Source: an uncultured Rhodospirillales bacterium (GTDB lineage Bacteria; Pseudomonadota; Alphaproteobacteria; Acetobacterales; Acetobacteraceae). From it: a stretch of DNA of 17,631 bases. The translations under genes and the position numbers were made by a program. Location of the stretch: the NCBI GenBank assembly GCA_903928045.1, contig CAIYPH010000634.1, positions 1 to 17,631 on the forward strand. Direction: 5' to 3'. Shown one piece after another: positions 1-8,156 of the stretch. The notes beneath the pieces are model-generated. The model was not told the DNA's origin. It saw only the letters and a program-made list of their open reading frames with translations, and searched no databases. How positions within the stretch are numbered: position 1 is the first letter of the stretch; each line of letters opens with the position of its first letter.

Positions 1-45
1 CGAATACCTCCCGCCCGAATACCTCCCGCCCGAACACCTCCAAGC
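1..45. repeat. 15-bp tandem repeat, three units
   Basis: Three consecutive 15-bp units at the window edge. The first two are identical (cgaatacctcccgcc) and the third differs at a few bases. The period is a multiple of three, so it would not break a reading frame. It probably continues to the left of the window. Confidence 0.7.
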
Positions 46-275
46 CCCGCCGCCGCCCGAAATCCGCCACGCCCCACCTGCGCCCGCGCCGCACCCGTCG
101 TGCGCCGAAGCCGCGCCGCGCATCGCCCACCTCCCACCCAACCACCACCCCCGCGCCCGCCTGCCCGCGCCCTTCCCCGCCTGCGCCCAGCGCACGCATC
201 GAATTGCGCGAGCGACGAAGGCCCAATGGCCTCCGGATCGCGGCGTCGAATTCTGCCTCATTTGTTTCGATTTAG
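3..275 (+). CDS. possible 3' end of a proline/arginine-rich protein (partial, frame uncertain)
   Basis: All three plus-strand frames are open from the left edge to about 275-319, because the DNA is C-rich and nearly free of stops, so the true frame cannot be decided. I list frame 3 (stop TAG at 273-275). Its last residues, SFVSI, and the bases around its stop resemble the end of the gene at 17174-17572, which ends QFVPI. Frame 2 (stop 317-319) reads the tandem repeat as EYLPP units and is a fair alternative. Nothing in the 90 or so visible residues is a recognisable domain. It may be the low-complexity tail of a gene starting outside the window, or not coding. The following stretch to 352 is A/T-rich and lies between two convergent gene ends. 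I see no clear terminator in it. Confidence 0.25.
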   Translation, partial: NTSRPNTSRPNTSKPRRRPKSATPHLRPRRTRRAPKPRRASPTSHPTTTPAPACPRPSPPAPSARIELRERRRPNGLRIAASNSASFVSI

Positions 276-352
276 CAATTATAAAAGCGCTATTCTATTA
301 TTTTTATGAGCAAAATTAGGACTTTTCCTCTCCCAGACGCGCGTCGCCCGGC

Positions 353-2584
353 TCAGGCATACGTCATCATCGTCCCCGAGCCCGCATCAGGCGCGAGTGT
401 GAACCGGCTTTGGTTGAACGATCCCGCCATCAAGAACGTCGTACTGCTGCTTCCCGAGACGACATGCACCGACGTGTAAGACCCCATTGCCGTGGTGGTG
501 AGCGTGGCGCCGGTGCGCGACAGATCGGTGATGTCGATCTGGTCGGTGGGGAGGAACCCTTTGATGGTATCGTCGTAGAGCCCCGCCGCTGTGTCCTTGA
601 ACGTATCATGGCCGCCGGCGTAGCCCACCAGCTTGTCGGCGCCGGCCCCTCCTGTGAGAGTCTGGCCGGTAGCGCCGGCCTGGAGGGTGTCGGACCCGCT
701 GCTGCCGATCGCCGTCATGAACGACATGCTGTTGAGCAGCAGATTGCCGTGGACATCCAACTTCACGGTGCTCACCGCGGTCGCGGCGTTGAGGCGGATC
801 AGGCCTCCCGTCGAGACCTCCAACTGACTGTTCGCCCCGAGCCCACTCACGGCCGCGCCGGCGTTCACCGCCTTGGCCTTGATGGTCTCGTTGGCCCCGC
901 CGGAAATGACGCTTTGGCTCGATGCGCCGAGCGTGATGACATCCGAGCCGGCGCTGCTGCCGCTGATCCGGAGGCCTGCCGTGGTGTTGGCGGTAAGCCT
1001 CGTCGTCGTCGCCAGTTGCACCGTATCGAGGCCGTGCAGCTTGGATCCCATGACCGCCACGCCGCCACCATTGACCACCAGCGCGTCGCTGCTGCCGCCG
1101 CCATTGATTGTGACCGCGCCAATCGTCGCCGCGGTCACGATATAGGTATCGCTGCCGCTACCGCCGTTGACCGTCTCGCCAGAACCGGGGGTGACGGTAT
1201 TGGCGCCCGCGCCGAGATTGATGGTGTCGCTGCCCGCTGCACCCATAATGGTGATGCCCGGTGACGCATCGGCCCTGGTGTCCGCAGACACGTTGACAGT
1301 CGCGTTCAGGTGCGCGCGCAGGATCACGGTTTGGGCCGTCCCGCCCTCGCCTTCCTGCGCGGATACCACCTGCACGTGCGCCAGCTTTGCCGGGGTCGCC
1401 AGGTCGAATGTACCGCCGCCATAGAGCGCCAATCGGTTGGTCCCGCTGCCGCCGTCAATGCTGTCGCCGCGCGTGAGGGTATTTGGCAGGGCGATCAGGA
1501 TGTCATTGCCAGGCCCGGTGATCGTGTCCTTGGCGGTCGTCAGCAGGATCACCGGCTGGGACCCGCCGGCGATCGGTGATGAGGTGTCGAACACCGGCGC
1601 GGCGTCGGCGGCTTGAAAGCTGTTTCCGGCGGCCGGCGTGGCGTAGGCATCGCCTGGGATCTCGCTGCCTCCGGCATCGGTCAACATCTGGTCACTGGTG
1701 ACGCCATAGAAGGTCGAGCCGGTGATCGTCGGAACCGTATAGGGGTCCGACTGGTCAAGCACGACCGGGTTCCAGCCGCCCGTCACCATCGGATCGATCA
1801 GGTTGACATAGGTGATGCCCTCCAGTGTCAGGCTGCTCGGGTCAAGCACCGGGAAGGCCTCGCCGCCAAAGTGAACCCCGGCGTAGTTCTGCGCGTTCGG
1901 GCCATTCGCGAGCACATCGTTGGCCAGCACCCCGACCCCACCTTCCGGCAGGTCGACGAGGTAGCTGGAATCGGCCAGCCCATCCTGAATACGGGTTCCG
2001 GTGATGATCGTGTTCGCGGCGCGGCTCTTGATTTCGTGGCCACCAAGGGCGTCATGGATATAGGAATTGGTGATGGTCAGCGTGCCGATCTCACCGGCAT
2101 AGATATTGTGGGTGAGGCCGTTTTCGGCGCCGTTGTTGTCGAATTCGGAGCGATCGATCGAGATGTTGGCGCCCGGATTGGCGCCGGCGAGCAGACCTTC
2201 CTGGTTGCCGAAGACGTGCGAATTGGTGATGGTCAGAGACCCGCTTTCATAGCGGATGCCCGCACCGTTTGCCCCGTCGGCGTCGGACACGGCGGCGCCG
2301 GTGATCTCGAGATGGTCGAGTGTCACCGCGCCCTGGGTGACAAGCACCGCCTTGGCATTGGCGGGCGGCTGATAAACGGGGTCACCGGGTTGCGGATCGA
2401 TGGTCAGCGTCGGCGTCAGCCGGGCGAGACCGCCGACGCCCTCGATGGTCAGGTTGCTGATGACGGGGAAATCTTCGCTGTAGGTGCCGGGCGTGAGCTG
2501 GATCACGTCACCCGGCGAGGCCGCGTTGATGGCGTCCGAGACCGTGGCATAGCTGGTGCCACTGGTCGCATTGAGAATCGTCAT
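353..2584 (-). CDS. right-handed beta-helix protein with RTX-like C-terminus (putative type I secreted)
   Basis: The 743-residue product opens with a start typical of parallel beta-helix proteins (SDAINAASPGDVIQLTPGTY, about residues 16-35). Pectate-lyase-like coils follow to about residue 250, with repeated 'LTITNS' strands and N/G turns. From about 350 to 680 there are glycine/aspartate-rich, RTX-like repeats such as GSSGSDTLQAG and GGAGADKLVGYAGG, next to 'DTIKGF..TDQIDITDL', the usual end of serralysin-type and other type I secretion substrates. There is no N-terminal signal peptide, which fits C-terminal secretion signals. GGAGG-like bases (GGAGGACGGGG) precede the ATG on the minus strand. 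It could be a surface or polysaccharide-active protein (alginate epimerase and lyase families share this layout), but no catalytic motif is recognised. No type I exporter genes lie in the window. It follows the crotonase gene after about 120 bp on the same strand. Confidence 0.85.
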   Translation of the reverse strand: MTILNATSGTSYATVSDAINAASPGDVIQLTPGTYSEDFPVISNLTIEGVGGLARLTPTLTIDPQPGDPVYQPPANAKAVLVTQGAVTLDHLEITGAAVSDADGANGAGIRYESGSLTITNSHVFGNQEGLLAGANPGANISIDRSEFDNNGAENGLTHNIYAGEIGTLTITNSYIHDALGGHEIKSRAANTIITGTRIQDGLADSSYLVDLPEGGVGVLANDVLANGPNAQNYAGVHFGGEAFPVLDPSSLTLEGITYVNLIDPMVTGGWNPVVLDQSDPYTVPTITGSTFYGVTSDQMLTDAGGSEIPGDAYATPAAGNSFQAADAAPVFDTSSPIAGGSQPVILLTTAKDTITGPGNDILIALPNTLTRGDSIDGGSGTNRLALYGGGTFDLATPAKLAHVQVVSAQEGEGGTAQTVILRAHLNATVNVSADTRADASPGITIMGAAGSDTINLGAGANTVTPGSGETVNGGSGSDTYIVTAATIGAVTINGGGSSDALVVNGGGVAVMGSKLHGLDTVQLATTTRLTANTTAGLRISGSSAGSDVITLGASSQSVISGGANETIKAKAVNAGAAVSGLGANSQLEVSTGGLIRLNAATAVSTVKLDVHGNLLLNSMSFMTAIGSSGSDTLQAGATGQTLTGGAGADKLVGYAGGHDTFKDTAAGLYDDTIKGFLPTDQIDITDLSRTGATLTTTAMGSYTSVHVVSGSSSTTFLMAGSFNQSRFTLAPDAGSGTMMTYA

Positions 2585-2706
2585 CCCCGTCCTCCATGGC
2601 CAATCCGGCCGCGATGATCACGTCATCGGGGCAGAGCGGTTAAGCATTCGTATGGCAATCAGCCCTGAGGTTGAAGAAAATCGCACGTGCCAACCCCGCC
2701 GGCGGG

Positions 2707-3504
2707 TCAGCCGCCGGGTGGTAGTCCATACCATGACGGACGGCGCTTTTCAGCAAAGGCCGTGGTGCCCTCGTGGCCCTCGGCGGAGTTGCGCTGCATC
2801 CAGCTTTCATGGGCCAGCATTTCCATCGCCCGCTGATCGAGCTTGAGCCCGTTGGCGGCGAGGAAGCTGTGCTTGGTGCCGGCGATGGCGCCGGGGGCGG
2901 AGAGGAAGACCGCGTCCAGCACCTCTTCCACGCGTGCCTCGATGGAATCCGCGGCGACGATCTCATGCACCAGGCCGATCCGGCACGCCTCGATGGCACC
3001 GAAGCGCTCGCCGGTGAGCGCGTAGCGGCGGGTCTGGCGCAGGCCGATGGCGTTGACCATGTGGGTCGAAATCGGGGTGGGCGAAACACCGACCCGCACT
3101 TCTGTGATGCCGAATTGCGCCTCTGGTGTGGCCAGCGCGACATCGACGCAGCAGGCGATACCGACGCCGCCGCCGAAGCAGGCGCCCGTGATCACGGCGA
3201 TGGTCGGGCGGGAGAATTCGTTGAGCAGCTGCATCGCCCGCGTGGTCGCCATCGAGGCGGCGAAGGCCTGCTCCGGCGGATAATCGGCGGCGTGACGGAG
3301 CCATTTGATGTCGGCGCCGGCCTGGAAATGCTTGCCGGCGCCGCGGATCACCAGCGCGCGGATCGCCGGATCAGCTTCAAGCTTGCTCAACCCGTCGATC
3401 AGCGCCGCCAGCAGGTCCTCGTCATAGGCGTTGCCGATTTCCGGGCGGTTGAGGGTGACATGGGCGACGCCCCGCGCGTCGATGTCGAGCAGCACGGAGC
3501 TCAT
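2707..3504 (-). CDS. enoyl-CoA hydratase/isomerase family protein (crotonase fold)
   Basis: The 265-residue product is full length for the crotonase family. It carries the oxyanion-hole segments AGAD (about 62-65) and FGGGVG (about 110-115), and FGITEVRVG with the conserved Glu135. The first catalytic Glu of classical enoyl-CoA hydratases, right after GGG-x, is replaced by Gly115. This is also seen in methylglutaconyl-CoA-hydratase-like members, which the SPTPIS..MVNAIG region also resembles. It probably hydrates, isomerises or cleaves an acyl-CoA in the cytoplasm; the substrate is unknown. I chose the ATG at 3504 because it overlaps the stop of the upstream dehydratase gene as ATGA and begins the family's usual N-terminus (VLLDIDARGVAHVTLNRPE). 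A longer open frame upstream to 3648 is only dehydratase DNA read in another frame. It is translationally coupled to the dehydratase. Confidence 0.93.
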   Translation of the reverse strand: MSSVLLDIDARGVAHVTLNRPEIGNAYDEDLLAALIDGLSKLEADPAIRALVIRGAGKHFQAGADIKWLRHAADYPPEQAFAASMATTRAMQLLNEFSRPTIAVITGACFGGGVGIACCVDVALATPEAQFGITEVRVGVSPTPISTHMVNAIGLRQTRRYALTGERFGAIEACRIGLVHEIVAADSIEARVEEVLDAVFLSAPGAIAGTKHSFLAANGLKLDQRAMEMLAHESWMQRNSAEGHEGTTAFAEKRRPSWYGLPPGG

Positions 3505-4445
3505 GACACCACCAGCGCCGGATCGGTGTTGGAACCGCAGACCAGTACGCCGACCCGGGCGCCTTCGGGCGGCACCCAGGCGCCGGACAGCAGCGCGGCC
3601 AGTGCGGTGGCGCCGCCGGGCTCGGCAACCAGGCGCATGCGGTCCCACAAGGTCTTTTGCGCGGCGATGATGGCGGCGTCCGTCACCAGCACGGCGGCGG
3701 CGACGTTGGTCTGGGCGATGGGGAACATCAGCGCGCCAACCTGCTTCGCTCCCAGCGCATCAGCCGCGATGCCGCCGACCGGGGAGTCGACCGGGCGGCC
3801 GGCGGCAAGCGCGTTGTGCAGGCCGGGGCAGCCCTCGGGCTCCACGCTGATCACCTTGATCCGCCCGCCGAACCATGCGGACATGCCGCCAATCAGCCCG
3901 CCGCCGCCGGTGGCGATCAGGATATGGGTAAGATCGGGCGCATCGGCCTCGAACTCCATGGCGGTGGTGCCCTGACCGGACAGCACGTCGGGATGATCGA
4001 AAGCGTGCACTTCCATGGCCCCCGTCTCGGCTTGGCGCGCGCGGCTCGCGGCCAGCGCGTCGACATAGGCCTCGCCACCGCGCACCAGCCGCGCGCCGTA
4101 GCCCTCGATGCGCTTCCGCTTGGACTCAGGCGTGTGCTGCGGCACGAAAATCTCGGCCGTCAGCCCGAGCGCCTGGGCGGCGCAGGCCACCGCCGCGCCG
4201 TGGTTGCCGCCCGAAGCGGCGATCACGCCAGAGGCTGGCAATTCGCCCGCCTCACGCGCCCGCAGGATGCGGTTGAACGCCCCACGCGGCTTGAAGCTGC
4301 CGGCGTGCTGCAGCAGTTCGAGCTTCAACGTAACCGGGAAGCTCAGCCCGAGATCGCCCGCGGCGAGGCGGAAGATGGGTGTGTGGCGCACGTACGGCGC
4401 AATACGCACCGCGGCGGCGGAAATGCTGGAACGGTCGATGGTCAT
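3501..4445 (-). CDS. threonine/serine dehydratase-like PLP enzyme (fold type II)
   Basis: The 314-residue product is a compact fold-type II PLP enzyme without a regulatory ACT domain. The PLP lysine is Lys52 in GSFKPRGA. The substrate loop is SGGNHG (78-83), the phosphate-binding glycine loop is GGGGLIGG (180-187), and EPGGAT and CGSNTDP lie near the C-terminus. The family deaminates threonine or serine to the 2-oxo acid and ammonia; relatives act on hydroxy-amino acids such as 3-hydroxyaspartate, or serve as catabolic enzymes in ectoine clusters. Lack of the regulatory domain suggests catabolic use. The ATG at 4445 begins the usual N-terminus (..AAAVRIAPYVRHTPIFRL); the ribosome site is weak. 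Its stop overlaps the start of the crotonase gene (ATGA), so the two are one operon. A hairpin repeat lies upstream, between it and the oxidoreductase. Confidence 0.92.
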   Translation of the reverse strand: MTIDRSSISAAAVRIAPYVRHTPIFRLAAGDLGLSFPVTLKLELLQHAGSFKPRGAFNRILRAREAGELPASGVIAASGGNHGAAVACAAQALGLTAEIFVPQHTPESKRKRIEGYGARLVRGGEAYVDALAASRARQAETGAMEVHAFDHPDVLSGQGTTAMEFEADAPDLTHILIATGGGGLIGGMSAWFGGRIKVISVEPEGCPGLHNALAAGRPVDSPVGGIAADALGAKQVGALMFPIAQTNVAAAVLVTDAAIIAAQKTLWDRMRLVAEPGGATALAALLSGAWVPPEGARVGVLVCGSNTDPALVVS

Positions 4446-4474
4446 GGGGCTGGCCTGTCGCGGGAGTAAGGGAG

Positions 4475-4600
4475 GGAAGCGCTTCTTTTTGAAAAAAGAA
4501 GCAAAAACTTTCTATCCGTTTGGTTCACGGCTGGTCGGGTGCGCTCCGCAGCCAAGCGGATATAAGTTTTTTGGTTCTTTTTTTCGAAAAAGAACCTCTT
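4475..4600. repeat. dispersed double-hairpin intergenic repeat, copy A
   Basis: A full copy of a repeat of about 125 bp. The left hairpin at 4481-4502 has a 10-bp perfect stem, gcttcttttt/aaaaagaagc. The right hairpin at 4573-4596 has a 10-bp perfect stem, ggttcttttt/aaaaagaacc. The sequences inside them are themselves inverted: aaaaactttctatccgtttg on the left against caagcggatataagtttttt on the right. The unit can fold either as two small hairpins or as one long one. It fills the space between the oxidoreductase and dehydratase genes, both on the minus strand. It resembles a REPIN or MITE in layout. A role in termination or mRNA processing is inference. Confidence 0.85.
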
Positions 4601-4610
4601 TGTACTGATC

Positions 4611-5897
4611 TCAGACGTGCAGATAATCCCGCACCCGCCCATACAGCACCCGCGCCGCCACGGCTGTTTTCCATAAAGCGTGGAAGGGAATTTCCTTGAG
4701 GTCGGTGATCGGCATGTCGATCTCGGTCTGGCTGCCGCCCAGCGTGCGCTTGGCCAGCTGCGGGCCCATCGCGGTCGCCATCGCCACGCCGCGCCCGTTA
4801 TAGGCGACGCAGACCAGCACGCCGGGCGCCGGCTCGTGGATATGCGGGTAGTGGTCCGGCGTGATGGCGAGCTGGCCGTTCCAGCCATGGGTCCATTTGA
4901 ACGGCTTGATCTGCGGCCACAGGCGCTGGGCGTAATCGACCATCCATTGCACGTCCCCCGGCGCGCTGATCGGCGATTGCCGGCTGCGGCCGCCCATCAG
5001 GATGCGGTTGGACTTGTCGAGCCGGTAATAGGTGGTGACCTTGCCGAGCTCATAGATCGAGGCGCGATGCGGCATGATTTCCCGCGCGATCTCCTCGGGG
5101 ATCGGCTCCGAGGCGGCGATGCCGCTATAGACCGGCACTACGGATTTGCGCAGCTTGGGCCACACATCGTCGGTATAGCCGTTGGTGCCGATCACCAGCC
5201 GATCGGCGGTGACGGTGCCGGTCGGGGTCTGCACCTTCCAGGATGTGCCCTCGCGCCACACCTTCTCGGCCGGGCTGCCGCCATGCACGGTCACGCCGAG
5301 TTGCTGCGCCGCCTGGGCCATGCCGCGGGCATAGCCGAGCGGGTTCACGTGGCCACCGCGATTGTCGAGCAGGGCGCAGAGATAGCGCTCGGCACCGATT
5401 TTCTGCCGCATCGCCGCCTTGTCGAGCAGCTCGACCGGCATGCCGCGCCTGGCCCCCTGCTCATAGGCGCTCTCGATCTCGGCGACATTGTTCTGCTGAA
5501 ACGCCGCCCGCATGGTGCCGGATTGTGAGGCTTCGCAGGTGATTTGGTGCTGGGCGATCAGGTTGAACACCACGTTCGGCGCATCCCAGGACATCGCGAC
5601 CATGCGGCGGCCGAGATCGGGGCCGAAATCCTTCTCCACCGTGTCCGGGTCCCATTTGAGGCCCGGGTTGACCTGCCCGCCATTGCGGCCGGAAGCGCCC
5701 CAGCCGGGCTCGTTGCGCTCGAGCACGATCACATCCGTGCCCTGCTGCGCGAGGTGCAGCGCGGCGGACAGCCCGGTAAAGCCGGCGCCGATCACGCAAA
5801 CGGAGGCACGCTTGTCGCCATCGAGCGGCGGGGTGATCGCGGGCGGGCGGGCGGTATCGGCATAGAGGCTGGGCGGCAGCGGGGCGGATGCGGGCAA
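4611..5897 (-). CDS. FAD-dependent oxidoreductase, DAO/gamma-glutamylputrescine-oxidase-like
   Basis: The 428-residue product has an FAD-binding Rossmann motif GAGFTG (37-42) ending in Glu60, followed by WGASGRNGGQ. The C-terminal half has family signatures of amine-oxidising DAO proteins: TTYYRLDKSNRILMGGRS, then TPDHYPHI and VAYNGRGVAMA. PuuB-type enzymes oxidise gamma-glutamylputrescine or related amines, giving aldehyde, ammonia and peroxide. The polyamine-type importer read divergently next door supports an amine substrate. I chose the TTG at 5897 because AGGAGG lies five bases upstream and the frame then starts just before the conserved core. The open frame continues upstream to 6107, but that extension is arginine-rich, crosses the divergent gene's start and has no family similarity. 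Loosely spaced on the same strand as the dehydratase, with the hairpin repeat between. Confidence 0.88.
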   Translation of the reverse strand: MPASAPLPPSLYADTARPPAITPPLDGDKRASVCVIGAGFTGLSAALHLAQQGTDVIVLERNEPGWGASGRNGGQVNPGLKWDPDTVEKDFGPDLGRRMVAMSWDAPNVVFNLIAQHQITCEASQSGTMRAAFQQNNVAEIESAYEQGARRGMPVELLDKAAMRQKIGAERYLCALLDNRGGHVNPLGYARGMAQAAQQLGVTVHGGSPAEKVWREGTSWKVQTPTGTVTADRLVIGTNGYTDDVWPKLRKSVVPVYSGIAASEPIPEEIAREIMPHRASIYELGKVTTYYRLDKSNRILMGGRSRQSPISAPGDVQWMVDYAQRLWPQIKPFKWTHGWNGQLAITPDHYPHIHEPAPGVLVCVAYNGRGVAMATAMGPQLAKRTLGGSQTEIDMPITDLKEIPFHALWKTAVAARVLYGRVRDYLHV

Positions 5898-6037
5898 ACG
5901 AGCCTCCTGGCGACGCGAGTAACATGCAAAACCTAGCCCGCGTTGCGCGGCGGACGCAATTTCCCCCTTGGCGGGCGAGCGATTCCGGGCCGATGATGCC
6001 CGCCACGACGCATGACAAAAACAACGGGGGCTAGACG
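5898..6037. promoter_or_regulatory. divergent intergenic region with short inverted repeat
   Basis: These 140 bp separate the oxidoreductase (minus) and the binding-protein gene (plus), so both promoters should lie here. I could not find a convincing -35/-10 pair for either direction. An inverted repeat TTGCG-N7-CGCAA is at 5943-5959, a plausible repressor half-site pair. The AGGAGG for the minus gene is near 5902-5907. Confidence 0.35.
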
Positions 6038-7069
6038 ATGCGCATGTTCTCCACCTTCCGGGCGGCTTTGCTGCTGAGCCTCGCGGCCAGTCTGCCGGCC
6101 GCGGCACAAACCACCATCACCTTCGCCTCCTTCGGCGGCGCCTATCAGGCGGCCCAGCGCAAGGCGCTGCTCGACCCGATCGAGAAGGCGCTCAACATCA
6201 CCATCAAGGAAGACACCCTCACCGGCATCGCCGACGTGCGCGCCCAGGTCGGCGCCAAGGCGGTGAAGTGGGATGTGGCCGATCTCGGCGGCGTCAGCTG
6301 CGCCCGCGGCGCGGCCGAGGGGCTGTTCGAGCCGCTCGACTACAAGGTGATCAACACCGACGGCATCGACAAGGCGATGGCGGCGAAGGACTGGATCGGG
6401 GTGATCTATTACTCCACCGTCATCGCCTACAACACGCAGAAATACGGCAATAACGGACCGCAGAGCTGGGCCGATTTCTGGGATACCAAGAAATTCCCCG
6501 GCACCCGCTCGCTCGGCCGCGGTGCTGCTGAAACCTTCGAGATCGCGCTGATGGCCGATGGCGTCGATCCGCAGAAGCTTTATCCGCTCGACGTCGATCG
6601 CGCGCTCAAGAGCCTTGAGAAGATCAAGAAGAACGTTGTCGTCTGGTGGGCCTCGGGCGCCCAGTCCGCCCAGCTGCTGAAGGACGGCGAGGCCGACATG
6701 GTCGCCATCTGGAACGGCCGCGCCGGGGCGGTGATCAAGGACGGCGCCAAGGCGACCATCAACTACAACCAGGGCATCTTCAACATCGACTGCCTGGTGA
6801 TCCCCAAGGGCGCCAAAAACGCGGCGCTGGCTCAGAAGGTGATCGCGATGATGGTGTCCCCGGAGCTCCAGGCCAATATCCCGGCGCTGATCGACTACGG
6901 CCCGATCAACAGCAAGGCCTTCGACACCGGCAAGATCCCCGAAGCCGCCAAGGCCTCCATCAACTCCTCGCCCGTCAACGCCGCCAAGCAGACCAACATG
7001 AACTTCGACTACTGGCGCGAGAACCTCAACAAGCTGACGGAACGGATGGACGCGTTCCTGCAACAGTGA
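6038..7069 (+). CDS. ABC transporter substrate-binding protein, spermidine/putrescine (PotD) type
   Basis: The 343-residue product is a periplasmic binding protein with a clear Sec signal peptide (hydrophobic residues about 8-20, likely cut after AAA at 21-23). The mature protein begins TTITFASFGGAYQAAQ, the usual first strand of PotD/PotF-like proteins. It continues with typical segments such as WDVADLGG, AYNTQKYG, WADFWDTKKFPG and a C-terminal DYWRENLNKL. Length is normal. It should capture a small cationic or amine-bearing solute and hand it to the permeases encoded downstream. The precise ligand cannot be told from sequence. ATG at 6038 has a weak GGGGGC site upstream; an ATG at 6044 is a possible alternative. 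It is the first gene of a plus-strand operon, divergent from an amine-oxidase-like gene. Confidence 0.93.
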   Translation: MRMFSTFRAALLLSLAASLPAAAQTTITFASFGGAYQAAQRKALLDPIEKALNITIKEDTLTGIADVRAQVGAKAVKWDVADLGGVSCARGAAEGLFEPLDYKVINTDGIDKAMAAKDWIGVIYYSTVIAYNTQKYGNNGPQSWADFWDTKKFPGTRSLGRGAAETFEIALMADGVDPQKLYPLDVDRALKSLEKIKKNVVVWWASGAQSAQLLKDGEADMVAIWNGRAGAVIKDGAKATINYNQGIFNIDCLVIPKGAKNAALAQKVIAMMVSPELQANIPALIDYGPINSKAFDTGKIPEAAKASINSSPVNAAKQTNMNFDYWRENLNKLTERMDAFLQQ

Positions 7070-7091
7070 GCGGTCGTAGGGGCAGCGCGGC

Positions 7092-8156
7092 ATGACCGCG
7101 GGACGGGCGCTGCCGATCACGGTGCGCGGGTTGGTGCGCCGTTACGGCAAGGTCGCGGCGCTCGACGGGGTGGATCTCGATGTCGCGCAGGGTGAGTTCC
7201 TCACCCTGCTCGGCCCCTCCGGGTCGGGCAAGACGACGCTGCTGATGATCATGGCCGGGTTCACCCGGCCGGATGCCGGCAGCGTGAAATTCGGCGATGT
7301 CGAGATGGTCCGCACGCCGCCGCATAAGCGTAACCTGGGCGTGGTGTTCCAGTCCTATGCGCTGTTTCCGCACATGGATGTCGCTGCAAACGTGGCGTTT
7401 CCGCTGACGCTACGCGGCGTGGGAGGAGCGGAGCGGGAGCGGCGGGTGAAGCAGGCGCTCGAGCAGGTGCAACTCGGCGCGCTGGGGGGGCGCCGGGTGG
7501 ATCAGCTCTCGGGCGGCCAGCGGCAGCGGGTGGCGCTGGCCCGGGCCATTGTGTTCGAGCCCGGCATTCTGCTGATGGACGAGCCGCTCTCGGCGCTCGA
7601 CAAAAAGCTGCGCGAGCAGATGCAGATCGAGCTGCGGCATTTGCATCGCAGCCTTGGTACCACGGTGATCTACGTCACGCACGATCAGCGCGAGGCGCTG
7701 ACGCTGTCCGACCGGATCGCGGTGATCGACCAGGGGCAGATTCAGCAGATCGACACGCCACAGCGGCTGTACGAGGCGCCGGCCAGCCATTTCGTGGCGG
7801 ATTTCATCGGCGATTCGACCTTCGTGCCGGTGACCGTTGGGGGTGGGGTGGCGCGGTGGCGCGATGAGGTGCTGCGTGTGCCGGCAACGCCGAAGGATGG
7901 GGCCTATCTGTTGGTATTGCGGCCGGAGAAGCTGGTGCTTGGCGGCGCGCCAGACCTGAACGGCATCGACGCCGAGGTGGCCGAGATCGTCTACCAAGGC
8001 GATTCCGTCCGCGTTGACGTGCGGCTCGCGGGGGGGGACATCGTCACCCTGCGCGAGCTTGCCCGTGCCGGGCGGATCGCCGCACTGCCGCCGCCGGGGA
8101 GCATGGTGCGCCTCGGGTTTGACCCGGTGGACACGTTGCTGGTGCCTGCTCCGTGA
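7092..8156 (+). CDS. ABC transporter ATP-binding protein, PotA type
   Basis: The 354-residue product is an ATPase with Walker A GPSGSGKTT (41-49), signature LSGGQRQRV (139-147), Walker B ILLMDE (159-164) and the H-loop histidine His197 in THDQREAL. A C-terminal extension from about residue 235 is the TOBE-type regulatory domain usual in PotA/MalK-class ATPases. It energises uptake of the ligand bound by the preceding protein. The gene starts 22 bp after the binding-protein stop. Its own stop overlaps the GTG start of the next permease (GTGA), indicating translational coupling. The family and the operon position agree, so confidence is high; only the solute is unknown. Confidence 0.95.
   Translation: MTAGRALPITVRGLVRRYGKVAALDGVDLDVAQGEFLTLLGPSGSGKTTLLMIMAGFTRPDAGSVKFGDVEMVRTPPHKRNLGVVFQSYALFPHMDVAANVAFPLTLRGVGGAERERRVKQALEQVQLGALGGRRVDQLSGGQRQRVALARAIVFEPGILLMDEPLSALDKKLREQMQIELRHLHRSLGTTVIYVTHDQREALTLSDRIAVIDQGQIQQIDTPQRLYEAPASHFVADFIGDSTFVPVTVGGGVARWRDEVLRVPATPKDGAYLLVLRPEKLVLGGAPDLNGIDAEVAEIVYQGDSVRVDVRLAGGDIVTLRELARAGRIAALPPPGSMVRLGFDPVDTLLVPAP

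Noticed and set aside
410..2617. Plus-strand open frames opposite the beta-helix gene
   Set aside because: No domain, no ribosome sites, and the minus frame has clear beta-helix and RTX-like repeats with a good ribosome site.
2675..2705. Sigma54-like promoter (TGGCACG on the minus strand) before the beta-helix gene
   Set aside because: The -24-like half is present but there is no GC at the required -12 spacing.
4475..4600. Classical intrinsic terminator in the hairpin repeat
   Set aside because: Stems are A/T-rich with the T run inside the stem, not following it; a role at transcript ends is possible but not shown.
5933..7120. Long minus-strand open frame opposite the binding protein (395 residues)
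   Set aside because: It is antisense to a clear PotD-like gene with a signal peptide and has no family features.
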